Positions 1 through 12,700 of a DNA stretch of 64,000 bases are shown one piece after another. The translations under genes were made by a program, and so were the position numbers. The notes beneath the pieces were generated by a model. That model worked only from the letters and a program-made list of their open reading frames with translations, was not told the origin of the DNA and did not search any database. Position 1 is the first letter of the stretch; each line of letters begins with the position of its first letter. Source of the DNA: Dicaeum eximium (Eukaryota > Chordata > Aves > Passeriformes > Dicaeidae); contig VWZP01008291.1 in the NCBI GenBank assembly GCA_013396995.1, positions 242,763-306,762 on the forward strand. Reading direction: 5' to 3'.

Positions 1-481
1 TGTTCTTTAACCTACACAATGCTTTACTGCTATTGTTACTTTCTGGCATGAAAAAAATTTGAGTTTTACAGCAATGCTTTATAGAACGAAAAGTATGCAG
101 GTTTTGTTTGCTGAATTTGCATCTGATTAAATGCTGAAAAAAACCCAAAACAAATAAAACGGAAACAAAAGTAAATATGCTTTCAAAAACAAAAGTAAAT
201 ATGTAATACTTAAAGTATATTTACAAAAGTGAGTCTGCTTTAAATATGGAGATTAACCCTAGAACAGTAGTGTCTTTTATCTCTCCCAAACAACTTAATG
301 TACCTCTTCACATGTGGGATGGCCTTGGTCAATCTAGCTGCTAACCTGGGCTCAGGCAACACCAATATTCCTCTGAAGATCACTTTTGTTTATTCACCTT
401 TCACTGTCTAGTTCGGACTGAACTGGTCCACATTTAAACCTCCTAGGCTCTGTCATTCTCCTCTCCATAAGCATTTGCTTT

Positions 482-600
482 CACAGAATCACAGAATATT
501 CTGAGTTGGAAAGGATCTTCAAATAACATAGAGTCCAACTCTTAGGTAAAGAGCCCATACACGGATCAAACTCACAACTCTTTCACAAGTTCCCTTTTTC
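482..600 (-). mobile_element. CR1 LINE 3'-end fragment
   Basis: Read on the minus strand it ends with the CR1 signature CCAACTCAGAATATTCTGTG then ATTCTGTGA, the 8-bp ATTCTRTG-type tail. Similarity fades to the right of about 545. Confidence 0.8.
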
Positions 601-1440
601 AGCAGCTGCCTACCATTAACTTGTGGCACAGACCTGGGCTGAACAAGTACTGCTACTCACGGCCAGTGACTGGACAGCACAAACCAAGCAATCTCTCCAC
701 CAACACTGATAGCATCTAACCCTTGCTAAAAAATAACATCCTATGGTATAAGCCTCATACACACTCATTTTCCCTTAAATTATACATGCTGCAACTATGC
801 GCACACACAGTCTGTCTGCAGCTATTCGCTATTCAGCCACTGAATCCCAAACACATAGCCATACCAGCTTGCTTTGCTAATTCAAATACTTGCTTTGCTA
901 ATTCAAGGTCTCATTGCAATGAACGCTGAATGCCAGAAGCAACTTCAGACAAGGCTCCACACATATGGAATGACTTACAAGGCATACATTAACCTTGAGT
1001 CCAAATTCTTCCTTTGTCCCGGCTCCAAATAATTGCTCCACTACTACCTCTGCTGAAATCCATCCCCATCCCTGAAAAGCTTTTGCATGGGGTTTGGTGG
1101 TGGTCATTTTCCTTTCCTGTCCTCCAGAAAAACATATGGAACAGGCTCCTGACAAGACTGGGAGTCATCTGCCACAGGTCATCTGGCTGTGATGATACAC
1201 CAACCCATGGCGTACAATAATGGTTTCTTCACTTCTAACAAAGATGGGAAAATATGACTGTGAGCCTCCTAATCTCCAAAAAAGATTTCTACTGAGTTCT
1301 ATGGTATCATTTCAGCAATATACCTTGCTCTATATAAGATCTTAATTCAGGTTCAGACAAAACCAGTATGGTTTATTATTACACGGTTCAAAAAATTTAA
1401 ATTAAAATTAAAAAATGTAACAAATAATCCTCCATCCTTT
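601..1440. other. Downstream flank, nothing recognised
   Basis: AT-rich unique-looking DNA between the CR1 fragment and the CpG block. Small ORFs only. Bases 1-481 on the other side of the CR1 fragment are likewise featureless. Confidence 0.6.
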
Positions 1441-1483
1441 ATAAATAAAACCCAGAATTCTCCTCCAATAAGGAGCAGCGGCA

Positions 1484-1660
1484 GTGTCCCCTCCCGGATC
1501 CTCCTCTGCCCCGCATTCCCCGAGCACCAAAGGGCGCCTCGCCCCCGCGCCCGGCCGGCCCCAAACGCGTCCCCGTCCCGCTCCGCTCGGCAGAGCCCCG
1601 GGCCCGCCCCGCACAGCCCCGCGTACAGCTCCGCGCGGTGCAGACGCACTCCGGCTTGTA
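1484..1660. promoter_or_regulatory. Short CpG-dense block, possible promoter
   Basis: About 24 CpG dinucleotides in roughly 170 bp, with abrupt AT-rich flanks, and a GC-box-like CCCGCCCC near 1613. No start codon, exon or ORF around it can be tied to a known protein. It lies about 5 kb downstream of the SLC44A5 stop codon. It may be a promoter of an unannotated transcript or simply an unmethylated GC block. Confidence 0.5.
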
Positions 1661-1689
1661 TCCAAATCTTTATTAGAACAATCCCCAAG

Positions 1690-2960
1690 AACTGTAAAAC
1701 GGTGAAGTAACAACAGAATTAGGCATTTCCGTTATCAAAGCTATTTAAACAATAGAATTCTATTTCTGCATAGCAGAAGCAACAGGATTTAGAGCTCAAA
1801 TCATCGTGCCTGTGTTAATTCGGTTTTGGCAAAACAATACAACCTTAAGAATCATATTAATGAAACCTACCTTTCATTTCTTAAACCTCAAAGAGCCATT
1901 TTTATGGTTTTAAAACTCATTATTTGGGACAAATGCATGTGGACATTTTGTAGCATAGAGTAACAGACAATTTTAATAATAGTAGCACTACTGTTACTTG
2001 AACATGAAGAAACACTCATTTTCTAATTGTTTACAGTGCAGTACAAATTACATATTACCCCAAAAATCATTGCCCGTATCAAAAGTTTAAAAATTTAGAA
2101 CAATTTATAAAACGGTTCCAGAATAGGAAATTATCAGTCTTGAAATGGAGAAGGAACTTTATGCTTATAAACACACAAGTAGATGTATTACAGTAATAGA
2201 TATGTAATTTTTAGCTTTATTCCTTCTGTTGTAAGTAGCAAGAACCCAGTTCTACCCACACTTACACAGGTACAATACACATGATCATTGTAAACAGAAA
2301 GTAGAATAGGCCCTACTCAGAAGTCCACTATGCCACAAATCAAAGCTATTAAAAAAAATCTCCTGTATAAAAATGGAACAATCTTGCATTGTTTTCATTT
2401 ATTTGCAACACTATTGTCATGTTTTCTCCCAGACCACACCATTTACTTTCATAATCTGACAACAGCAACAGGGAAATGATAGGTCCTGCATCACACAGTG
2501 CAAACACATCTGACATCCTTACTACAGTTGATTTTTTTGTTAGTCAATTTGAAATAAAGTGTTGGTTTTCCTCTCTAGCCTTTTCTGTTTTGTAGTCTAC
2601 ATGGTATAAATGAATTTCAAAATATAAGCCAGGTAAAGTAACAGCCAGTAAGGCACTTTGTCTGCAAGGATACAGCTGTCCAGGCTGAGCAACTGGTCAG
2701 AGAGACATCCTGGTTACTCAAAAACAGTCAGTTTATTCTTCATAATCACTTCTCTGACAGCCCATTGGTGGAAGAACACTTACTGACTATTCAAAAATCA
2801 GCCTGACATTGTATCCACCAAAATATTTTTCCCGTTCTACAAAAGAACATGCAATAGTAAAATATTTCATTAAATACTAACATTTAAAAGAATATTCAGC
2901 ATCCTTGGATCACCCAAGAATCATCTGCTGAATACTGTTTGGGAAAAAAAACCCTCAGCA
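1690..2960. other. Downstream flank, nothing recognised
   Basis: AT-rich, no exon, RNA gene or mobile element I can identify. Minus-strand AATAAA hexamers near 2729, 2400 and 2210 are possible distal polyadenylation signals for SLC44A5. Confidence 0.5.
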
Positions 2961-2984
2961 GAAGAAATGATCCTATCTTCTTGT

Positions 2985-3165
2985 TTCTGTGTTTTGTTTC
3001 CGTGGGGTGGGTTTGTTTGTTTTGATGGGTTTTGGGTTTTTGTTGGGTTTGTTTTGTTTGTTTTTTTAAATTTGTGTGTGTGGTTTTGTTGTGCTGGTTT
3101 TTTTTTGTTGTTGTTGTTGTTGTATTTTTTTTTGTTTGTTTTTTTATTTTTTTACAAAATTTGAA
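2985..3165. repeat. T/G low-complexity tract
   Basis: Runs of GTTT, GGTTT and TTG units, including (TTG)6 near 3107 and long T runs; almost no C or A. Confidence 0.9.
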
Positions 3166-3379
3166 GGCTTGACATTAAAACTTTGGTATAAAACATGTAA
3201 ATGAAAGCCACTCAGTAAGATGCTCTAGGGAGATACAATGAATCCAAACCAAACTAAACAAACGTGATTACATGGATGTGATAGCAGGTTTTTCTACTGT
3301 CTTGGTTTCTACGTTCTGCTTGTTTGTGATCTTGAGAATACTTTTTTCCCCTACTCATGTAAAAGGGTCTTTTTTCAGA

Positions 3380-3600
3380 CCCACCTGCTTTTCCACAGCT
3401 CCTCCCAGGGAGAAGGTGCCTGGCATAACCCTGGCTGGCGCCCCTGACCCTGGCATGCCCTGGCAGCTGGATCTGGGGTCTCGCACGCCCCGCGTCCATC
3501 AGCACCGCAAGCACAGACCCAGTGCAGCTGGTGGCACTGTGGCCACTGTGTCACCAGCCCCAGGGGGCTCAGCAGCAAAGCACATGGCATATTTTACTGT
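3380..3600. other. GC-rich patch, no recognised gene
   Basis: Markedly richer in G+C than its flanks, CpG modest. Short ORFs are open on both strands (plus 3272-3634, 120 codons) but show no family motif, and this is what GC-rich DNA gives by chance. May be part of the SLC44A5 3' UTR or flank. Confidence 0.4.
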
Positions 3601-4483
3601 GTTCTACTCTCTGAAGCAAAAAATGGAATTTTGAATTTTATACTAAACCAAGCAACAAAGTAAAAGTCCAAATCCATACATGTCAATATTAGTACCTCCT
3701 CTGTGGTGCACATCTGCAGACTCTGGCCCACAGGATTAATTAGGAACCATTATAATAATATAGTCTTGAAACATCTAAGGTGAATCTTTCCCAAGTAAAT
3801 ATTTGCATTAATTTTGACTTTGTAATTGTTATCAATTTATTTTTAAAAAGCCAATTTTAATATTAAATAATTACTACTTATTGAATTTATTGATTACAAA
3901 ATCTACATGGTATTGCTTTGTATTTTCACAGTTCTCATAATTACATCATAAGAAAATGGCTTTTAAACTTTCTTCTCAGAAATGATGATCAGTTGCATTC
4001 TAAATACTTTCACAAAATAGTGAGAGGAGCAAATTTATACATATATATTTTTTACCATATATAAATAATAATACAATTTAAGAACTTTCACTTTTAGAAA
4101 TTCTTTTAGTAAATGCATAGGTTTGCTACAAAAGTTTTCTAATCAAATAACTGTATACTATTTCTATTACGTTTTATTCCTAGTAAACTCTGTGGTTACA
4201 TTCGTATGATAAAATAGCAAGCTATATTCAGAAATAGGCTTTTTCAGTTGAGCTGCCAGTAAGACACTCAAGTCCAGTAGAAATATAGATTATGTAATGC
4301 AGTTTTTTTAGGTGAAAATTACTCAGTAGTATTAAAAAAAAAATCTTTAGAACATAGATTGCAGCAAGACCAACAGCTTCTTTAATCACAGAATGGTTAT
4401 TTACACATACCCCCAAAAGTGACTTAATTCTCAGAAAAGATTAGAATTGGGGGGCATTGTGTAATCCATGCCATGCATGAGAA

Positions 4484-4487
4484 AGGA

Positions 4488-4521
<34 letters not shown>

Positions 4522-4552
4522 CGATGATGACGATGATGATGATGATAATGAA
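4484..4552. repeat. (ATG)n trinucleotide microsatellite
   Basis: About 22 units of ATG/GAT with a few ACG and ATA interruptions. It yields a spurious poly-methionine ORF. Confidence 0.97.
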
Positions 4553-4751
4553 AAACTTATTCCCTCAGGAGTCCTCTTTTTCCTCAAAGGTGGAATTATC
4601 AGCCCTTTCTGAAATTCAAGTTTCCTCTAGAGTATCTCAGGAGCGGTTACCAAAATCTAAAGATGCCTATAATCAGTAGCAACATTTAAAACCATATGCC
4701 TTTATTTTACATTATTTGAGTCCTAAACTGAACCTCTCATTTTTGTTTCAG

Positions 4752-4965
4752 GGAAAAGGGCTCCAGCCCACTGGACCACAGAGAAAGCTTACAAGGACAC
4801 TCCCACCTGCACCTCAGGTCACTGAATTTCAAGATCTTACCATGCCCATGACTGCAAGTGTGTGGATGGTGGTCACTTGTGTATCAACCCCAGGCCCCCA
4901 GGCCCGTGGCATGAAGGACAGTATTACTGCCTTTGCAGTGATCACAGTCACCAGAAACCAGAGCT
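4752..4965 (+). other. Exon-like segment of unknown origin (plus strand)
   Basis: Bounded by a good acceptor (CTCTCATTTTTGTTTCAG ending 4751) and a perfect GTAAGT donor at 4966-4971. One frame encodes a cysteine-rich stretch (4826-4969: HDCKCVDGGHLC then CINPRPPGPWHEGQYYCLC in outline), but that frame has an in-frame TGA at 4823 and no ATG. Another frame is open from 4716 to 5000 with no recognisable domain. It could be a noncoding-RNA exon, a decayed exon, or coincidence. Confidence 0.3.
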
Positions 4966-4972
4966 GTAAGTT

Positions 4973-6506
4973 AGACAGCAAAATCCCATTGGGATGCTGA
5001 TGGTCAGTAAATTTCCCCCAGAAACCTGCCTTCCAATCATTTGGGAAAGAATTTGCTTTTTTTTTTTTTGTGACACCAATGGACTTCCAGGGTTAGAGAA
5101 GTATTTCCAGGTGCTAAACTCCAGTCACAGAACTAGCAAATATATGGTACATGCCACTCCTGGAAAGTGGACAATACTGGAACAACTTCAGTGCACTGGA
5201 ATCCATGAAAACTAGGGGCAGGCCTCAGTATGGCTGGGTCCTTGGCTCCCCCAGGGGACTAATAAATTAAAATCTTTTTACCTCAGTCTTGGCAGTAACA
5301 GACTTGAGAAACTCTCTAGCGTTAGGACTTTTTCCATCAGCAGAGCTAATATGTAATGGCAGTGACAATTCCACTACTGGGAGGGTCATAAACCACACTA
5401 AATGTTAATGTGCTTTTTACCAACAGATGTATTAATGACTTTGTACTAATGACTGGGCAAATTTAACAATCAAAAGCAAACTAAATCTTTTAGAGTCTCT
5501 CTCAGTAGTTGAATAATTCATCCTGTACCATGAGATGACTTGAGGTCAATGTCCTAGTACCTTGTGTGCCACTGGGAGCACAGAAACGTGCATGAAGCGC
5601 AGCCCTGGCCCTCCACACCCGCACAGTCATTCCAATGGCTTGGTAGGAGCCCTTCTAAGCCAGGCAGAGGCAATGGAACCCCTTGTGCACACACACAGAG
5701 CAAAGACTTTCTTCCAATGGAAAAAAATGGACTGCATTTAGCTTTCCTTCCACTGAAGCTCAACTTCCTTGTAACACTGAACACAATCAGAGACTTGTCA
5801 GGGAAAGGGGGATATTAACACATGTGCATCTCTCTTAGACATCAGCTAAAAATTATACATTCACCATCTTGTACCAGATGAAACCTCATTTGTGTAAACC
5901 ACAAATCACTTCAGCTGCAGTGGGACATTCTCTCAGTTACATCATCTTTTAAGTACAACTCCCAGAAAACTTCACTTAAAGCAGTATCAACTAAAGTCGG
6001 TTCTGACTACCTTCTTTGGGACCTGCAGGGTACCACCATGTCTTAAAAGATGCAGTTGTGGATGTGATTAAAATATCACTACATTTTTCAGTGTAGGGAA
6101 TCATTAATGCATGTATAATCACAGTTTAAATAGCTGTGAACCAGCTTGTACAAAAAATACAATCATAGCACCATATTTACAAATTTAGTACCATCTCCTC
6201 ATTAACTAGAGTCTCAAACTATCTTTTTTTATGGCTAATTAGGTTATACGTTAGTGCTTTCAAAAAATTGCCTGAATTTCTTTTACAAATATACACTTAT
6301 AAGAAGAAACATTATCAAAACTGCTGTCATCTAAGATAGCAACTTGTATTACAAAAGTTATTAAAACATCATTATACACTTATAAAAGTTTCAAATTTAC
6401 ATTTTCCTTTTCATAGGCACTCTATAAACTAAAATGTGGCCTTGTTTTCACAGCTGTTAGCTTACGCATTTAAAGTAGTTAAATGTTACCAATGTTGCTC
6501 TTGTTT
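4973..6506. other. Proximal downstream flank / possible long 3' UTR
   Basis: AT-rich apart from a mildly GC-rich patch at 5550-5720. No coding exon seen. Many vertebrate SLC44A5 transcripts have long 3' UTRs, so part may be transcribed. Confidence 0.45.
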
Positions 6507-6635
6507 TTTAATATAAGCAAAAGGAAAAAAGAATCACCCATTAACCAGAAGCATCATTTACAGTTTTTACTTTTGCCTACTTTATACACGTTTTGCTTAA
6601 AAGTGACACTTTTTGATCTTGAGGTTTAGCATTCG
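6507..6635 (-). other. SLC44A5: Start of SLC44A5 3' UTR, end undefined
   Basis: Follows the stop codon. The first polyadenylation-like hexamer on the minus strand is ATTAAA at 6512-6507, with only a weak GU-rich context after it. Further AATAAA hexamers occur much farther left (for example near 4700, 3885, 3836, 2729 and 1665), so the true 3' end could be anywhere up to several kilobases downstream. Confidence 0.4.
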
Positions 6636-6748
6636 TTATCCCAATGCCTTCTTAGGGCTTAGTTTCTTCTTCCCTAGAATCCGGTGGAGGCTAGCTGACA
6701 TGAAGTAGGGTTTTGCTGTAGATCCATCATTTCTTTCCAGGTCTTCAC
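6636..6748 (-). CDS. SLC44A5: SLC44A5 coding exon 22 (stop codon)
   Basis: 113 nt, residues 679-715 and TAA at 6638-6636. Encodes CEDLERNDGSTAKPYFMSAS then LHRILGKKKLSPKKALG, a lysine-rich cytoplasmic tail. CEDLERNDGS is the family's terminal motif; the last dozen residues are not conserved. Acceptor AATTCAG. Confidence 0.95.
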
Positions 6749-9700
6749 CTGAATTGACACAGCAAAACCAGTCAAAAAAGGAAACAGCAGTACAACCACA
6801 CAGACACACAGACACAAACAGAATTAAATAAAGGAGAGAGCAAAAGACTCAACATTAAAAGAAACTCAATCAAGGTAATTTAGCTTTATTATTAAGTTGA
6901 TGAAGGACATTATAAAATTTCTATTTTCTTACACCACAAGGGGTTTTACATGATGCAGAGATACAAACATCTTGCCATTTTTTAATGATAGTAATATATC
7001 CCTTTTATTCTCCAGATCTTTGGTTTGGCAGTATAGGTGAAAATTTTCAGAAACTCTCATTCCTCCACTGAACCCTGAAATTTTGGAAACCTCTTGCTAG
7101 AAAATATCTCACAAAGACAGCCATGGAGTTAAGCACTTTCTAAAACTGGACATTTTTCACTGCCTAAGATTTAATTTGAAAACCTGTTGTCGTGAACTAA
7201 TAATATTCTATCTGATCTATTATTCATTACTTAATGGGAGTATGGGAAGCAGAACAGAATATGAATTCAAAACAACAAGGCAGACATTTTTTCCTACAGA
7301 AGGTCATGACTAAATAACTAGTCAGGGTTCAGCCCAGTTGGTGCCATGCAGCAGTGACAGACTAGTGAACAATTACACACCAATGGGCAATCGGGAGGGA
7401 GTGTCACTGAAGCTCAGCCATTATGACTGCAACCCTACAGAGGCAGACAGCTGGATCTGCAGAACCAAAAGGACAGTCTGAGTTGTAAGGAGTGGCCAAA
7501 GAAGCTAAAGGAGGCAAATCTTAATATATCTCCGTGGCAATATATACCACGTGTCTCTGTAATAAACTAAAAAGAAAATATTTTCGTTTTTGAGTCCACC
7601 AACAAACTCACTATAGTCCATTTCATTCTAAATAACAAAATAAATAAGTAACACTAATAATTTATTCCTTTATTTGTGATTTAGCTTATTTTTTTGAGTG
7701 CTATTACTGCTATGTCTGCCTGTGTTCATGTTTGCTTAGAACCAAAGTCCATAAAATGAGATAAATAGGATGCAGCTCTCAACTAGATACCAATTTTGAG
7801 TTTTCTGACTGATCTTGTTCCTGTGATTCTTTGACAACTCAGTTTTTCAGAATCCCTGCTAACCTTAGTTTCTAGGGAAGTGAGGTTAAAGTGAGCGCTT
7901 AAAGAATCAGTACTACCATATTTGCCTCACTTCAGTAATCCATAGTGCATATTTATGAAAGATCAAGCCTATGACTATTTCCCCTAGCACTATCAAATAA
8001 TTTGCAAATTGAAATAACAATTACTACCATGTAACTAACTTCTACTTGGACCTACCAGAATGGCTTTCATTATAAAAGAAGAATGATTATTATAAATAAT
8101 AATTTTCACTTATTATTATAAATGAAAAATTATTAAGAAAAATAATGGAAGGTACTACATGCTAAGGACGTCTACTTCTTATAATCATATCCCAATTCAA
8201 GACCAACAGATTTCTTTTGTGATTTTAGTATTCTCGGACTGGACAGCCCGAACAGTAGTCCCTTTGACAGGGCCCATGATTGTTCGCCATTGGGAGTCCA
8301 AGGGACAGTTAGTTTCAAGTGGTATTTTACAAATCTTTGAGGTAATTCAGCATAATACTTTGTTCAGCGTTATTAAACTAAAAACAAAGTACAACCTATA
8401 TAGCAAAGAATATATTTGTTATTGTCAAGAACTTAAGCAAATCAATACTGTATAGGGCTCTTCACAAAGCACCCAGAAGCAAACTTAATGAAATTTAAGG
8501 AACATCTGAAAAACAAAAGTCAGATATTTCCATAAACCATAAAGCTACCTTACACTTCTGAAAGTAATTAAATTTGCATACTAAAGCAAGGGAGACTGTA
8601 TCACAGAGACAATATGAAAAAAAGAAGCTACTAATTTTTCATACAGTTTGCTAATATGTCACAAGACTTCCGTAAGGAATGGATAAGGTGATTTTCTACT
8701 CCTTTTTCCATGACTTGCAGTTATTACTGAAAGAAAATGTAGTACTTACAAAAGCAGAGGAAAAGCGTGTCGACACACATTGCATAGACACTGAAGAATC
8801 CATGTGCAACTAGGTAGGAGCCAATAATGACTGTCTGCAAAACACAAACCACAATAAACCCCCAAATTTCTTTCAGCACCACTGTGGTAGTATTAACATA
8901 AGTCAGAAGCCTCGTCTGCTAAGCAAATTTAGTAGAATTTAATGTCAGCTCTGTATTTCTACCAAAGGTTACTACTGTAACCTTTGGTAGAAATACAGGG
9001 ATCACAGGTTCAAGACACTGCATTCTAACACGTAGTAGCTTCTAGCTTTCCAGCTGGAAATAGTTCCAAACTGGAACTATTTCAGCCTCTGAGGAGAATA
9101 TATGCCAAGAATATTCTGAACTCCTTCAAGAGCCACTCAGCCAAGAGATGTTCTGAAGTTTAAGAGGGGGGCCTACAAAAGGAGAAAGAGATGCATTGCA
9201 AGTCCCTTCCACTATAAGCCATACTGTCATCAGTATGTCTTGCTGTCTGGGAAGTCTGAGGAGATGTGAAACCCAATTTTTCTGAAGATTCAGAGTCACT
9301 GCAGTGCCACTTCTGCCTGAAGGATCCCAAGGACTGGAGTGCAACAGCTCAGTCCTCATTTGAGTGGACACTATGAGTGGACACTATGCCACTGAGATGC
9401 TGACCATGGAAGCTGTTACCAGACCATGCCCTGAGTAGTCTGAGCACCTCAAACTGCCCCAAGCATTCAAGAGATAAAATGGTTGCCTTACCAACAACGG
9501 TACCCAGTAGTAATTTAGCATTGGCGCTTCCTGTGCAAACACTGGTATTCTCTGTGTGAAGAAAAAGAAAGCAAGAACACCTGCAAGAAGCACAGACGAT
9601 TAGTGATTGCCATGCTAGCTCTGATTTCCCAGGATCTAAAGAATGGATAAGACAGACAACAAAACCAAGACTGTTTCCAATAAAAGTTTGTAAACAATAC

Positions 9701-12700
9701 ATTCTTCAATACTAATTATCTAACGGAAGAGATATGTAAATTAATCAATTACCATAAAGATATTAATGGTCCTAGAAAAACTTTAATGAGTTGTTTTGTT
9801 TCACCATTCTACTGAATTTGACAGCAAAATTAAAAAATAATGTAATTCTACAGTGATGACAAAATACTTTAGATCAGCTCTTGGTACTAGTTTTACCTTT
9901 TATTAAAATATAATAAATTAGTTAACTTTCAAAGTATACAGAATGAAAAATATGGTTATTTGTCAAATATTTTTTTGAAACTGCTGTGACATTTTGGAAA
10001 ATCCACAACAGAACACTGCAAACATGAATTTCTGAAAGTGCTTCATTTAAAAAATAGAAAAAACACTTTTCTGTCACAGAATACCATGAATAATCTACTT
10101 GATATTCACTGATAATGAAGAAAACCGTATAAGGATGATAGAAATATTCTATTTCTTTTACTATAGCTTATAGTTATAATGGGCTTGAATACAGAAGAGT
10201 TTCAGGTCCATTCCTGCAGACCTGTATCACCACATCTTGTAGGCAGCTGTCTGTTACCAGGTGAATCTCATTTGCAATTTTGTTCAGTTCTTACAAAAGG
10301 AGAACTGACTGTGGCTCACTTATTGGATGTGAATACGGTTTGATTCAACTATGATGCTGTGGCTGCAGAAGTCCTTGCACCAGCCACACATTCAAGAGCT
10401 GTAAAAGCAATTATGGAAAAGATACTGTCAAGGCAAACCAGGCGCTGGGTGGAGGAGAAAGGAAATTAAAAAGGAAAAAAGGTTTTAGTTCAATCTAGCA
10501 AATCCTAGAAACACAGAAACAGATTTCCAAATACTCAGACCAATGAGAACCTCCAGCTGCTAACTAAGCATATATGAATACGGCAGGTATGCTTGTGGGT
10601 ACCAGAAAATAGAGCGTATAATCTAGAACAAAAATAACCAGCTTACCTACACCACCAGCAACAAGGATTTTCCCCAGAAACAGAAGGAAGTCTGTAACTT
10701 TGTCCAGAACTGCAACCCTGTTTAGCAAAGGACAAATGATACATAATCATCACAAACCAGACATCTGTACTCTTTCTCCTTAAATCTGTGGATAATTGCA
10801 AAACATGACCAGGAGCTGTCTTCTGCTGGTTTTACAGGCTGACAACAGAGTACCACAGACAGGCAGTGCTGAAATGAGTGTTGCTACAGTGTAATCTCAA
10901 AAAAATCAACCAACCCAAAACATCAAAATATTTTTATTTCAGCCTTACTTCTAGGGGCACAGATAAGCCAGGCAAGAACAGGGGAAGTACACATCAAAAC
11001 AAAAAGCAGTATTTATGTAGATTGCTGGTAGGCCTCCTTTCTTCTTGGTCCTATCTGGCCATCTTTCATGACCCCATAACATGCCAAATCTACAATTTTA
11101 AGATATCATGGTACAACACAGAAGGCAGGAGAGCTCAAAGCGGGAAGATAATCACAGATGAAGGAAGGTAGACAGAAAAGCTGACAATAGATCTGCAGCT
11201 CTCATTGAAGCACAGCAGGGAGTTTCTGCTCAGTGTTCTGCCAGCCTGTCTAATCAGAAACTGCAGATAAATAATGGGATGAAAAATGAACTTTGTATCA
11301 TCAACCTCTTGACAGCACTGACGGCCATATTACCATTATGGATATGGTAATATATAGTACTGACTACTGCGAAAAATAAATGTTAATAACTACTAAAGAG
11401 ACAAATCATCATTAACCCATCAGAATTTAGATTTAGAAAAATACACAAGATAAAAACATCTTTATTTGAAACAACAGAATTATACAGCTAGCTTTTAACT
11501 ACTCTTCTTACTGATTAAGAGCAAAATCATAAAGGGCAGAGAGTGATATTCTGTAAGGAAATAAAGGCAGCTTCTCTTTTCTATTGCACAGGCATTACTC
11601 AGTATGGACATCACTGTCCTGATACTAGTTCAGGGTTACACAGTGAAGGTATATTGCATCACCCAACTCCAGTCCTTTCCTGTTCTTCCTTAAGCGTCAT
11701 TTCTACTTTCCTCTTTCGGCCTTCCCCTCCATTTCCCTCCTCTTCCCAACCCTTCACTTAATGCTTTAAAACACCTAACCAGTTTTACTGAGTCTCTTGC
11801 TTGGTAATTAGATTGTGTGCTATTGCATCAATATGGCCTGCTCCTAAGTATTCTCCTATTATTTTTTGATCTTACAGTAGCAAAGGAGGAGCCAGGACCA
11901 ATAAAGAAAAGTACTGATGCGAAAAGAGAGTTTGGCAACACGCTTGGTAGTGGAGAAAAGGGCCAGGAAATTTCCAGGCATCAGAGGAGATCTGGTTATG
12001 TTAAAGACAATCTTTTTGAAAGGAAAAGTATTCTGTCTTCTGTACTTCCACTCTCAAACACCTCATAGGATTTCTGAATGAATCTGAAGACTTAGGTTTT
12101 TCTGCTTTCCCTTTCTCTGACCAAGTGGACCAAAGCTCAAAAAACCAACAGGGCAGATGATGAGCACCCCATTCCCATGTATCTGCAGATCTCCTCTCGG
12201 GGGTCCACTTGTTTCTTGGAGGTATTATTACAATGTACTGGGTACTTAGGAATTTAAAGCACCAATCACAACAAAACCATGAGATTACATCAACTCTGCA
12301 TAGGTTACTGAACTGGACAGATTCTGTTACACACTGAGTGTAAGAAGTGTGGGCCACATCTCCACATCTGAGGACAGAAGCAGCACTCAGTATTTGAAGG
12401 AGATATGGGAGAGGAAAGAAATGTGCCACAGAGTGCAATAGCAAGAACTCCTGACATTTCCAAGGACTGGGAGATAGTCCCTTACCTCACCACATTCCTC
12501 ATGAGCAGAAAGAATGCTTCCTTTGCTGAGGTGCAGAAGTTTTTACCATATATGGCAATCTGCAAAGTAATAGTAGCTGTTAAGTATTTTAAATAATTGG
12601 GATACCTTCTCGTATGCCAGGATCTATCTGCATATAATGCATAGTTCTCCCTAATATGTGGCCTTGAAACTCAGATGAACATAAAACATTTTTTTCAGTC

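Noticed and set aside
1353..1713. ORFs over the CpG block near the left edge
   Set aside because: Same reason: stop-poor GC-rich sequence open on both strands, no recognisable domain.
3272..3634. 120-codon plus-strand ORF
   Set aside because: Spans a GC-rich patch, no motif, and competing ORFs on the other strand.
4473..4679. ORF starting with a poly-methionine run
   Set aside because: Produced by the (ATG)n microsatellite.
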